Positions 14,618 through 20,311 of a DNA stretch of 25,119 nucleotides are shown piece by piece. The notes below the pieces were generated by a model. The model worked only from the letters and a program-made list of their open reading frames with translations. It had not been told where the DNA came from and did no database searches. The stretch comes from Ruminococcus sp. CAG:382 (GTDB taxonomy: Bacteria; Bacillota; Clostridia; Oscillospirales; CAG-382). Position 1 is the stretch's first letter. Each line of letters begins with the position of its first letter. The translations under genes and the position numbers were made by a program. The stretch covers positions 1,286 through 26,404 of the forward strand of contig FR892241.1 of assembly GCA_000433115.1 (NCBI GenBank). The letters are read 5' to 3'.

Positions 14618-15877
14618 ATGAAAAAAGCACTCGCGCTCATCCTCGTATTCGCACTTTCGGCAATCGCAATGTCGTCATGCGCCGTCAGCGGCGACATATC
14701 GCGCTACGGCGTTGTCGATTACATGAAAAACATCACCCCCGCACAGCAAACGCCCGAAACACTTGACAGTACTTTCCGCGACGCATATGCGGATTTTGCA
14801 CTCCGCCTCTACGGTGAGGTGAAAAAGGAAAAGAATACCCTTATTTCACCGCTTTCCGTCATGCTCGCCCTTGCCATGACCGCAAACGGCGCCGACGGCG
14901 CAACTCTTGAAGGCATGGAAAAAGCTCTCGGCGGAATAAAAATCGACAAACTGAACGCATATCTCAAGTCGTATGTCGATTCCCTGCCTTCCGGCGATTC
15001 GTTCAAAATGTCTATCGCAAATTCGATATGGTTCAGAAAGGACGCATTTGAGCCATCGGAGGACTTCCTCCAGAAAGTCTGCGATTTCTATTCGCCTGAC
15101 ATATACGGCGCTCCGTTCGACTCCTCGACTGTCAACGCAATAAACAGCTGGGTCAACGGCAAAACCGACGGCATGATCAAAAAAATGCTTGAAGAAATCG
15201 ATTACGAAAGTGTCATGTTCCTCATCAACGCTATATGCTTTGACTGCAAATGGGAAAGCAAGTTTAACCCGACCGACACGCAGAAAAACGCTTTGTTCCG
15301 CGGCAGTGAAGGTACCGTCAGCTGCGACTTGATGACATCAAAAGAAAATACCTATATAAAGGGTGAAGGCGTTACCGGTTTCATCAAAAAATACCGGGGC
15401 GGAAAATACGCATTCGCAGCGTTCCTTCCCGATGACAGCAGCATAACGCCCGACGAATGGCTTGCGGGTATGAGCGGCGACAGGCTTGTTTCACTGCTTG
15501 AAAGCAGCACAAACGGGCGCCTTCTCTGCCGTATGCCCAAGTTCGGTTACGAGTATGCATGTAATATGAACGATGCACTCAAGACGCTGGGGATGGAAGA
15601 AGCGTTCGACAGTCATAATGCGAGGTTCAGTAGCCTCGGCAAAAACATTCGCGATGGTTCAAACGTTTGCATCGGAAAAGTTACGCACAAAACATTCATC
15701 AAGCTTGACGAAGAAGGAACGAAGGCAGCCGCTGCAACAATGGTGGATATGACAGCTGAATCCGCAGAAATGCCGCCGGAAATACAGATCATTCTCGATC
15801 GCCCGTTCGCATACGCTATCATAGACACAGAAACCAATCTCCCGATTTTCATCGGCACAGTTAACACAATAGACTGA
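14618..15877 (+). CDS. Serpin (serine protease inhibitor) lipoprotein
   Basis: The 419-residue protein has a lipoprotein-type signal (residues 1-20, MSSC before Cys21; the -3 Met is slightly atypical) and a full serpin domain of about 365 residues. Serpin marks include NTLISPLSVMLALAMTANGADGATL, ANSIWFRKD, INSWVNGKTDGMIKKM, LINAICFDCKWESKF, RMPKFGYEY and the hinge KLDEEGTKAAAATMV, with small residues at P12-P9 as in inhibitory serpins. The C-terminus DRPFAYAIIDTETNLPIFIGTV is canonical. The reactive loop runs MVDMTAESAEMPPEI, putting the scissile bond near Ala/Glu-Ser. It should trap serine proteases at the cell surface. The ATG follows AGGAG, 22 nt after the putative anti-sigma gene, and a strong terminator follows. 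Confidence 0.96.
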   Translation: MKKALALILVFALSAIAMSSCAVSGDISRYGVVDYMKNITPAQQTPETLDSTFRDAYADFALRLYGEVKKEKNTLISPLSVMLALAMTANGADGATLEGMEKALGGIKIDKLNAYLKSYVDSLPSGDSFKMSIANSIWFRKDAFEPSEDFLQKVCDFYSPDIYGAPFDSSTVNAINSWVNGKTDGMIKKMLEEIDYESVMFLINAICFDCKWESKFNPTDTQKNALFRGSEGTVSCDLMTSKENTYIKGEGVTGFIKKYRGGKYAFAAFLPDDSSITPDEWLAGMSGDRLVSLLESSTNGRLLCRMPKFGYEYACNMNDALKTLGMEEAFDSHNARFSSLGKNIRDGSNVCIGKVTHKTFIKLDEEGTKAAAATMVDMTAESAEMPPEIQIILDRPFAYAIIDTETNLPIFIGTVNTID

Positions 15878-15889
15878 TTTTAAAAAACA

Positions 15890-15938
15890 AAGGCTTGCGG
15901 ACCGGAAACAATTCCGGTTTTGCAAGCCTTCGATTTTT
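15890..15938 (+). terminator. Bidirectional terminator between serpin and desulfoferrodoxin genes
   Basis: A two-part stem pairs AAGGCTTGC (15890-15898) with GCAAGCCTT (15922-15930), enclosing ACCGGAA/TTCCGGT. T runs flank it on both strands (TTTTT at 15934-15938; TTTTTT on the minus strand side), so it can end both convergent transcripts. Confidence 0.9.
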
Positions 15939-15954
15939 GCAAAGGTGAGTTTAT

Positions 15955-16329
15955 TCAGCTCTTCCAGAGCGAATGCAGGTTGCAGTAGGCATATGCGGCG
16001 ATGACCTCATCACCGTCGCAGAGTGCGAAATATGCTTCGGGCTTTTCACCGGGCTTAAGCTCCTTGCGCTGATTACCCTGCTTTGTGTGAAGTGAGATCC
16101 ACTCTATATAGTGCTCGGGAAGCATCGGGTGGGCGACACTGCCGACGGCAACCTTTACGTTTCTGCCGTCAACGGTGACGACAGGGACGTGCTTTTCGGC
16201 AGCCGCATCAGTCGTTCCCGGAATAAGCTCGCTCATCGCTTCACCGCAACAGATGACAGGGACTCCGGTCTCCTTTACGACAGCGACCATTTTGCCGCAA
16301 TGCTTGCAGATCAAAAATTTCTGTTCCAT
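15955..16329 (-). CDS. Desulfoferrodoxin (class I superoxide reductase)
   Basis: The 124-residue protein reduces superoxide to hydrogen peroxide in the cytoplasm of anaerobes. The N-terminal rubredoxin-like iron site has all four ligands (Cys8, Cys11, Cys27, Cys28). The catalytic iron site is complete: Glu45-Lys46-His47, His67, His73, Cys116 and His119, the last two in YCNLHSLW. This matches the residue spacing of characterised class I enzymes with a shift of two. The ATG at 16329 follows GGAGGT by 8 nt, and a near-perfect promoter lies just upstream. It appears monocistronic. It supports an obligately anaerobic lifestyle. Confidence 0.96.
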   Translation of the reverse strand: MEQKFLICKHCGKMVAVVKETGVPVICCGEAMSELIPGTTDAAAEKHVPVVTVDGRNVKVAVGSVAHPMLPEHYIEWISLHTKQGNQRKELKPGEKPEAYFALCDGDEVIAAYAYCNLHSLWKS

Positions 16330-16362
16330 GATTCATACCTCCATATGTTGTATTCTGTGATT

Positions 16363-16391
16363 ATTATACCACAAGATTATGGATATGTCAA
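16363..16391 (-). promoter_or_regulatory. Consensus promoter of the desulfoferrodoxin gene
   Basis: On the minus strand TTGACA (16391-16386) and TATAAT (16368-16363) are separated by exactly 17 nt, a full consensus match. The predicted leader is about 27 nt. Confidence 0.92.
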
Positions 16392-16400
16392 TAGTGAGGA

Positions 16401-16430
16401 CGAAAAAAGACGCATCCGGACGGATGCGTC
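16401..16430 (-). terminator. Rho-independent terminator of rpsU
   Basis: On the minus strand a 9-bp stem GACGCATCC/GGATGCGTC with a GTCC loop is followed by TTTTTT. It begins 9 nt after the rpsU stop codon and just before the desulfoferrodoxin promoter. Confidence 0.88.
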
Positions 16431-16438
16431 AATTTCAC

Positions 16439-16615
16439 TTACTTGTACTTGCGTTTTCTCGCAGCTTCGGACTTCTTCTTACGTCTGACACTGGGCTTTT
16501 CGTAATGTTCTCTCTTGCGAAGTTCGGCTTGTACACCGCTTCTGAGGTAAGATCTCTTGAATCTTTTAAGCGCACTGTCAATGGATTCGTTTTCTTTGAC
16601 CTTGATTTCAGCCAT
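16439..16615 (-). CDS. rpsU: 30S ribosomal protein S21
   Basis: The 58-residue protein has the S21 sequence pattern: AEIKVKENESIDSALKRFKRS, then the basic ELRKREHYEKPSVRRKKK and a Lys/Arg tail. S21 is a late-assembling small-subunit protein near the anti-Shine-Dalgarno region and helps initiation. The ATG at 16615 follows a GGAGGGAGGG tract; the open frame extends upstream to 16669 but the family starts at MAEI. It has its own consensus promoter in the gap after rplT and its own terminator, though readthrough from rplT is possible. Confidence 0.95.
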   Translation of the reverse strand: MAEIKVKENESIDSALKRFKRSYLRSGVQAELRKREHYEKPSVRRKKKSEAARKRKYK

Positions 16616-16659
16616 CCTGTTTTCCCTCCCTCCGCGAATGCGAGGATTTGTTACACTGT

Positions 16660-16698
16660 AAAACAGCAAATGATATTATATCAGAAAATTTGCGTTTT
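16660..16698 (-). terminator. Possible rplT terminator hairpin overlapping the rpsU promoter
   Basis: On the minus strand AAAACGCAAAT (16698-16688) pairs with ATTTGC-T-GTTTT (16671-16660) with one bulged base. It lies 10 nt after the rplT stop. The 16-nt loop contains the rpsU -10 element. The arms are A/T-rich and only four T's follow, so termination may be weak. Confidence 0.45.
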
Positions 16699-16703
16699 GT
16701 CAA
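16675..16703 (-). promoter_or_regulatory. Consensus promoter of rpsU
   Basis: On the minus strand TTGACA (16703-16698) and TATAAT (16680-16675) are 17 nt apart, a perfect consensus. It begins 5 nt after the rplT stop codon. Confidence 0.9.
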
Positions 16704-16708
16704 GAGAA

Positions 16709-17062
16709 TTAAAGAGCTTTCTTTGCGGTTTCGACGAGATTTGCGAAAGCCTCTTTATCTGTGATAGCGAGCTCGGAGAGCATCTTCCTGTTGAGATTGA
16801 TGCCGGACTTCTTGAGACCGTTGATGAACTTGCTGTAATTAATGCCGTTCTGTTTGCAGGCTGCGGAGATTCTGGTAATCCAGAGAGCACGGAAGTCTCT
16901 CTTTTTCATCTTTCTGCCGGCGAAAGCGTAGTTACCGCTCTTCATCACCTGCTGTTTCGCCATTTTAAAATGTCTGTGTTTATTGCCCCAGTAGCCCTTC
17001 GCGAGCTTCAGGATCTTCTTTCTTCTTTTTCTCGTTGTGAGAGCCGGTTTGATTCTTGCCAT
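16709..17062 (-). CDS. rplT: 50S ribosomal protein L20
   Basis: The 117-residue protein is a typical L20: MARIKPALTTRKRRKKILKLAKGYWG at the start, then the basic segment and KKRDFRALWITRISAACKQNGINYSKFINGLKKSGI. L20 is needed for early 50S assembly, and in Bacillota it represses its own operon by binding the infC leader RNA. The ATG at 17062 follows AGGAGGT. It is the third gene of infC-rpmI-rplT, 23 nt after rpmI. Confidence 0.98.
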   Translation of the reverse strand: MARIKPALTTRKRRKKILKLAKGYWGNKHRHFKMAKQQVMKSGNYAFAGRKMKKRDFRALWITRISAACKQNGINYSKFINGLKKSGINLNRKMLSELAITDKEAFANLVETAKKAL

Positions 17063-17085
17063 TTTATTTTACCTCCTGAACACGA

Positions 17086-17283
17086 TTATGAATAAGGAAG
17101 CATACGCTTCAGATCATTCATTCTTGCGCTGGCGACATAGTTACCTTTACGGAGCGCTCTCTTACGCTTTGCGGTTTTGATACCGAGGTTATGACGATGA
17201 CCGGGATGGTACATCTTGAGCTTGCCCGTGCCGGTAGCCTTGAATCTTTTCGCACTGGCTCTGTGAGTTTTAATCTTACCCAT
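17086..17283 (-). CDS. rpmI: 50S ribosomal protein L35
   Basis: The 65-residue basic protein matches L35: GKIKTHRASAKRFKATGTGKLK, then HRHNLGIKTAKRKRALRKGNYV. It is a structural protein of the large subunit. The ATG at 17283 has AAAGGA upstream and lies 7 nt after the infC stop, consistent with translational coupling in the infC-rpmI-rplT operon. Confidence 0.98.
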   Translation of the reverse strand: MGKIKTHRASAKRFKATGTGKLKMYHPGHRHNLGIKTAKRKRALRKGNYVASARMNDLKRMLPYS

Positions 17284-17290
17284 TGTGGAT

Positions 17291-17854
17291 TTATCCTTTC
17301 GTGTTTGAATTATCGTTTTTCTCTTGTTTTTCTTTTTTGGGAGCTGCCTTTTTCGGCGTCAGGATCATGATCATGTTTCTGCCGTCGAGCTTTGCGGGCT
17401 TTTCAATCACACCGAGCTCGGACACAGAGTCGGCAAAACGCTCCATAAGAGCGACACCGCGTTCGGTATGAGCCATTTCGCGTCCCTTGAACTTGACAAC
17501 GATCTTGACTCTGTTGCCGTCACCGAGGAAACGGTTGGCATGGTTGACTTTTGTTTCAAAGTCATGGTCACCTATGCTGCAGGTGAGCTGAAGCTCCTTG
17601 AGTTCGGCAATCTGCTGTTTTTTGCGGTTTTCTTTTTCTTTCTTTTCTTTTTCGAAGCGGAACTTGCCGTAATCCATTATCCTGCAGACAGGAGGAGCGG
17701 CTTCTGCGGCGATTTCAACAAGGTCATAGCCCTGCTCGTTTGCCATACGCAGTGCGGCAGAGGTTTTCATTATTCCGAGCTGGTTTCCTTCCGGACCGAC
17801 CAGTCTGACCTCTGATGCGCGGATCTCTTCGTTGATAAGAATTTTCTTTGCTAT
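17291..17854 (-). CDS. infC: Translation initiation factor IF-3, probable ATA start
   Basis: The 187-residue factor has the IF-3 N-terminal domain (ILINEEIRASEVRLVGPEGNQLGIM, DLVEIAAEAAPPVCRIMDYGKFRFE), a Lys/Glu-rich linker and the C-terminal domain (LKELQLTCSIGDHDFETKVNHANRFL, VKIVVKFKGREMAHTERG). It prevents premature subunit joining and checks the start codon. No ATG, GTG or TTG lies at the expected N-terminus. The best start is ATA at 17854, 7 nt after a GGGGGTG site. Near-cognate starts on infC are a known autoregulatory device, AUU in the classic cases. A Lys/Glu/Asn tail of about 20 residues ends the protein. It leads the operon with rpmI and rplT. Confidence 0.95.
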   Translation of the reverse strand: MAKKILINEEIRASEVRLVGPEGNQLGIMKTSAALRMANEQGYDLVEIAAEAAPPVCRIMDYGKFRFEKEKKEKENRKKQQIAELKELQLTCSIGDHDFETKVNHANRFLGDGNRVKIVVKFKGREMAHTERGVALMERFADSVSELGVIEKPAKLDGRNMIMILTPKKAAPKKEKQEKNDNSNTKG

Positions 17855-17861
17855 TGTAAAG

Positions 17862-17868
17862 CACCCCC
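17862..17868 (-). promoter_or_regulatory. infC: Ribosome binding site deciding the infC ATA start
   Basis: The minus strand reads GGGGGTG here, 7 nt before ATA at 17854. No canonical start codon lies at suitable distance, so the site points to a near-cognate start. Confidence 0.65.
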
Positions 17869-17990
17869 GTAAAATAAAAGAACGTGTGGGAACAGCGATC
17901 CGCACACGAAAAAAAAGCTCAAAGCCTTGTGTGTATTGACCGCGCCTGCAATTTGCGGCGGGTGAGAACGCTGTTCTTCTTTGTTAACAT
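17869..17990 (-). ncRNA. Structured infC-rpmI-rplT leader (probable L20-type attenuator)
   Basis: The leader between promoter and infC holds several pairings. CGCC-GCA pairs with TGC-GGCG at 17943-17960. AAGGCT pairs with AGCTTT at 17928-17914, followed by more T's. CGTGTG (17908-17903) pairs with CACACG (17888-17883), followed by a T-rich stretch. GAACAGCG (17976-17969) is an exact complement of CGCTGTTC (17897-17890), which lies in the loop of the last hairpin. Position and logic match Bacillota L20 leaders, but alignment to that family was not possible here. Confidence 0.6.
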
Positions 17991-17994
17991 TCGG

Positions 17995-18023
17995 AGTATA
18001 TCACAAAAAGCTCCTTTTGTCAA
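17995..18023 (-). promoter_or_regulatory. Promoter of the infC-rpmI-rplT operon
   Basis: On the minus strand TTGACA (18023-18018) and TATACT (18000-17995) are 17 nt apart. Transcription would start near 17988, giving a leader of about 135 nt. Confidence 0.9.
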
Positions 18024-18029
18024 TAGCTT

Positions 18030-18058
18030 TTCGCAAATTTTCTCTTTTTGAATACAAT
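18030..18058 (+). promoter_or_regulatory. Possible promoter of the amidase gene
   Basis: TACAAT (18053-18058) is a good -10; the -35 at 17-nt spacing (TTCGCA, 18030-18035) matches four of six. It is back-to-back with the infC promoter. Confidence 0.5.
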
Positions 18059-18080
18059 ATCTATTGAAAGGGATGATCAT

Positions 18081-18824
18081 ATGCCAAAAATTTTCCTGTC
18101 TCCTTCGACTCAGGAGTACAACGAATACTACGACGGGAGCGGCAGTGAGGAATATTACATGAACCTCATCGCCGATTACATGGAGCCGTATCTCACCGCA
18201 AGCGGAATACAGTACACACGGAACGACCCGAGCGGAGATGTGAACCAATCGGTGGCAAAGTCCAATCAGGGAACATATGACCTGCACCTTGCGTTGCATT
18301 CAAACGCCGCGGGACCGGCAAACGCCGGACGTCAACAGGGCACGGATGTTTATTACTACGCAACAAGTGCAAAGGGCAAAAGCGCAGCCGAAATCTTTGC
18401 CTCAAATCTTCGGGACATATATCCGTATCCCGACAGAGTGAAAACCGTCGCGAATACGACATTGGCGGAGCTGAGGCGCACAAAAGCGCCCGCAATACTC
18501 ATTGAGCTTGCCTATCACGACAACCCTGAGGATGCGGAGTGGATTAAAAGTAATCTGCGGAACATTGCGTATAATCTTGCGCTGTCAACGGCAGAATATC
18601 TCGGTGTGCCGTTTACCGAGCCGGAGCAGCTCAGAGAAGGCGTGGTAAGCACGGGCGGAGGCAGTCTGAACATACGCAGCACGCCATCAGAAAACGCAGC
18701 CGTGATCGGAAAAGTGCCGAACGGAGCGTTTGTCACAATAACAGGCGAAGACGGCAATTGGTACGCGATACAGTACAGCGGAATAGCCGGCTTTGTTCAG
18801 CGCAGATTCGTCAACGTGGAATGA
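18081..18824 (+). CDS. N-acetylmuramoyl-L-alanine amidase-like protein with SH3 domain
   Basis: The 247-residue protein has an Amidase_3-like domain (residues 1-178) and a bacterial SH3 domain (about 190-247, STGGGSLNIRSTPSENAAVIGKV). Recognisable amidase elements are EEYYMNLIADYMEPYL, the zinc-site HSNA with His73 and the late catalytic glutamate Glu142 in ILIELAYHDN. The usual first zinc His (DxGHGG) is replaced by SPSTQEYN, a variant common in a clostridial subfamily. There is no signal peptide or membrane helix, so export is unclear; mother-cell lysis during sporulation is one option. The ATG at 18081 follows AAAGGG by 8 nt; the frame extends back to 18048, upstream of the predicted transcript start. 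Confidence 0.85.
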   Translation: MPKIFLSPSTQEYNEYYDGSGSEEYYMNLIADYMEPYLTASGIQYTRNDPSGDVNQSVAKSNQGTYDLHLALHSNAAGPANAGRQQGTDVYYYATSAKGKSAAEIFASNLRDIYPYPDRVKTVANTTLAELRRTKAPAILIELAYHDNPEDAEWIKSNLRNIAYNLALSTAEYLGVPFTEPEQLREGVVSTGGGSLNIRSTPSENAAVIGKVPNGAFVTITGEDGNWYAIQYSGIAGFVQRRFVNVE

Positions 18825-18827
18825 AGC

Positions 18828-18865
18828 AATGCGGAGTGGCAGTGCAAGTCACTCCGCATTATTTT
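18828..18865 (+). terminator. Terminator between amidase and convergent HAD gene
   Basis: An 11-bp perfect stem (AATGCGGAGTG with CACTCCGCATT) has an 11-nt loop and ends in ATTTT. The stop codon of the convergent HAD gene lies at its edge. Confidence 0.8.
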
Positions 18866-19512
18866 CCGGCGACAAAGCAGTCATATATTTCCGAAGGCTT
18901 TGCAAATATGTGATCGGCGCCGCAGGCTTCGAACTCTTCCCTGCTTCCGTACCCGAACAGTATACCCACACTCTCAAGTCCCACGGTTTTCGCACCGATG
19001 ATGTCGTATTCACGGTCGCCGATCATAACACCCTCGTTCAGATCGGATATTCCGGACTGCACGACCGCATAGCGCAATACATCGATCTTCTTTGAACGGG
19101 TACCGTCAAATTCACTGCCGTATATGCCGTCAAAGTATTTCGAAAAGCCGCATTTGTCAAGCACCTTGTTTGCATAAAACACAGGCTTTGATGTCGCGAC
19201 AAACAGCTTTCTGCCGTCATTTTTCAGTGAAATGAGAAGTTCTTTAATACCGTCATAAGGCGTGAACTCCAGAACACCGGTTTCCGAATAATACTCACGG
19301 TAAATCTTCACAGCTTCAGACGCCTGTTCATCGTTAAAGCCGAAGAAACGCCTGAACGAATCGTCAAGCGGAGGTCCCATGAATCCACCGAGCGAAGCTT
19401 TGTCCGTCACATTGATCCCGAAGTGGGAAAGAGCAAATATAACACCGTTCAGCACTCCCTCGCCGGTATCGCAAAGGGTGCCGTCAAGATCAAAGAAAAA
19501 ATATTTTTTCAT
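18859..19512 (-). CDS. HAD hydrolase, phosphoglycolate-phosphatase-like
   Basis: The 217-residue HAD phosphatase has motif I FFDLDGTLCDTG (Asp8 nucleophile, Asp10 acid), a cap domain (about 15-80, with FMGPPLDDSFRRFFGF), motif II LFVATSKP, motif III Lys in SKKIDVLRYAV and motif IV VMIGDREYDIIGAKTVG. It belongs to the Gph/PGMB-like subfamily; phosphoglycolate, pyrophosphate or a sugar phosphate are all possible substrates. The ATG at 19512 follows AAAGGCGG. It has its own promoter and ends inside the shared terminator region, so it is likely monocistronic. Confidence 0.93.
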   Translation of the reverse strand: MKKYFFFDLDGTLCDTGEGVLNGVIFALSHFGINVTDKASLGGFMGPPLDDSFRRFFGFNDEQASEAVKIYREYYSETGVLEFTPYDGIKELLISLKNDGRKLFVATSKPVFYANKVLDKCGFSKYFDGIYGSEFDGTRSKKIDVLRYAVVQSGISDLNEGVMIGDREYDIIGAKTVGLESVGILFGYGSREEFEACGADHIFAKPSEIYDCFVAGK

Positions 19513-19544
19513 GATAAAACCGCCTTTCAGGTTCTGTGATTTTT

Positions 19545-19573
19545 AATATACCACATTTTGTCTTCCGCGTCAA
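19545..19573 (-). promoter_or_regulatory. Promoter of the HAD hydrolase gene
   Basis: On the minus strand TTGACG (19573-19568) and TATATT (19550-19545) are 17 nt apart, giving a leader of about 26 nt. Confidence 0.75.
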
Positions 19574-19654
19574 GCGGAGTTTTGCGCCATCAAAAGCAAT
19601 GTGCGGACAGATTTTCGACTCTTTTCGCAACCCCGCAGCGGGTAATTCGACATA

Positions 19655-19676
19655 TCACTTTAGTATGATAAAGTGA
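19655..19676. repeat. Perfect inverted repeat in intergenic region, possible operator
   Basis: TCACTTTA and TAAAGTGA flank a 6-nt spacer. The repeat lies about 50 nt upstream of the -35 of the DUF6514-like gene and about 80 nt upstream of the HAD promoter. There is no T run, so it is more like a protein-binding site than a terminator. The protein is unknown. Confidence 0.5.
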
Positions 19677-19722
19677 CAACACAAAAAACGCACAACAGCC
19701 ATGGTTTGTCGATGACATTCTG

Positions 19723-19752
19723 TTTACATTTATATAAATAGGATGTTATAAT
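19723..19752 (+). promoter_or_regulatory. Promoter of the DUF6514-like gene
   Basis: TTTACA (19723-19728) and TATAAT (19747-19752) are spaced by 18 nt. The predicted start near 19759 rules out the in-frame ATG at 19751. Confidence 0.75.
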
Positions 19753-19795
19753 GTTAGCATCACAAATAAAGCAGAAGAAAAGGAAGTCACTCAGT

Positions 19796-20113
19796 ATGAA
19801 AACAGTAATCAGAGACAGCTCAGTATCGGAAAACGGATTCACACTCCGCTATTTGCTTTTTGAGGTCGCGGAAAACGGCAGAACGGATTATCTGTTCAAT
19901 GTCGAAATTCATTCAGATCGCGTTGACGATGCCGAACAGGTCAGTGATGTCTGCGAAACCAGAGATGAAGCGATATCGCTTTTTGTCAAAATGGTTGAAG
20001 GCTGCGCAACGCCTGCCTCTCTTTCTGAAATCGCCGAGGACTACATATTCGAAAAGACCTTTGTACCGTACGGAACCGTCATCGGATCCGCCCCATTACA
20101 GAAAAAATCGTAA
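19796..20113 (+). CDS. Small DUF6514-like protein
   Basis: A 105-residue protein with no signal peptide or membrane segment. It has an N-terminal beta-rich part (FTLRYLLFEV, YLFNVEIHSD) and a helical C-terminal part (CETRDEAISLFVKMVEGCATPASLSEIAEDYI), the layout of the DUF6514 group of clostridial proteins. Its function is unknown. The ATG at 19796 has AAGGAAG about 10 nt upstream; the frame is open to 19751 but transcription should begin after that. It has its own promoter and terminator. Confidence 0.72.
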   Translation: MKTVIRDSSVSENGFTLRYLLFEVAENGRTDYLFNVEIHSDRVDDAEQVSDVCETRDEAISLFVKMVEGCATPASLSEIAEDYIFEKTFVPYGTVIGSAPLQKKS

Positions 20114-20154
20114 CGCTTAGGAATCCGAGCGGAAATTCCGTTCCGACATCATAT

Positions 20155-20186
20155 ACCGACTCCCCGTACGGAGTCGGTTTTGTTTT
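20155..20186 (+). terminator. Terminator of the DUF6514-like gene
   Basis: A 9-bp perfect stem ACCGACTCC/GGAGTCGGT with a 6-nt loop is followed by TTTTGTTTTT. It lies about 40 nt after the stop. Confidence 0.88.
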
Positions 20187-20214
20187 TGCAGTTGAGATTC
20201 AGCAATTAAAATCC

Positions 20215-20232
20215 GCCGTCATACGGCTTTTT
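20215..20232 (+). terminator. Weak second hairpin with T run before ddl
   Basis: GCCGT-CAT-ACGGC followed by TTTTT resembles a short terminator. The stem is only 5 bp. It lies just before the ddl promoter and may back up the preceding terminator. Confidence 0.35.
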
Positions 20233-20245
20233 CACAAATTTACTA

Positions 20246-20274
20246 TTTACATTTCAGCCGTCTGGTGATATACT
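20246..20274 (+). promoter_or_regulatory. Promoter of the ddl-murI-luxS-dnaD operon
   Basis: TTTACA (20246-20251) and TATACT (20269-20274) are separated by 17 nt. No further clear promoter or terminator is visible down to the window end, so all seven genes may share this transcript. Confidence 0.8.
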
Positions 20275-20311
20275 GTATAGTAGTGATTTATAATTTTGTG
20301 AGGTAACACAC

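Noticed and set aside
16379..17095. 238-codon plus-strand frame across the ribosomal protein genes
   Set aside because: It is antisense to rplT and rpsU, whose sequences are unmistakable.
17919..18299. 126-codon minus-strand frame spanning the infC promoter
   Set aside because: It runs through the infC promoter and antisense to the amidase gene; only its last 23 codons lie in the leader and these are reported as a tentative finding.
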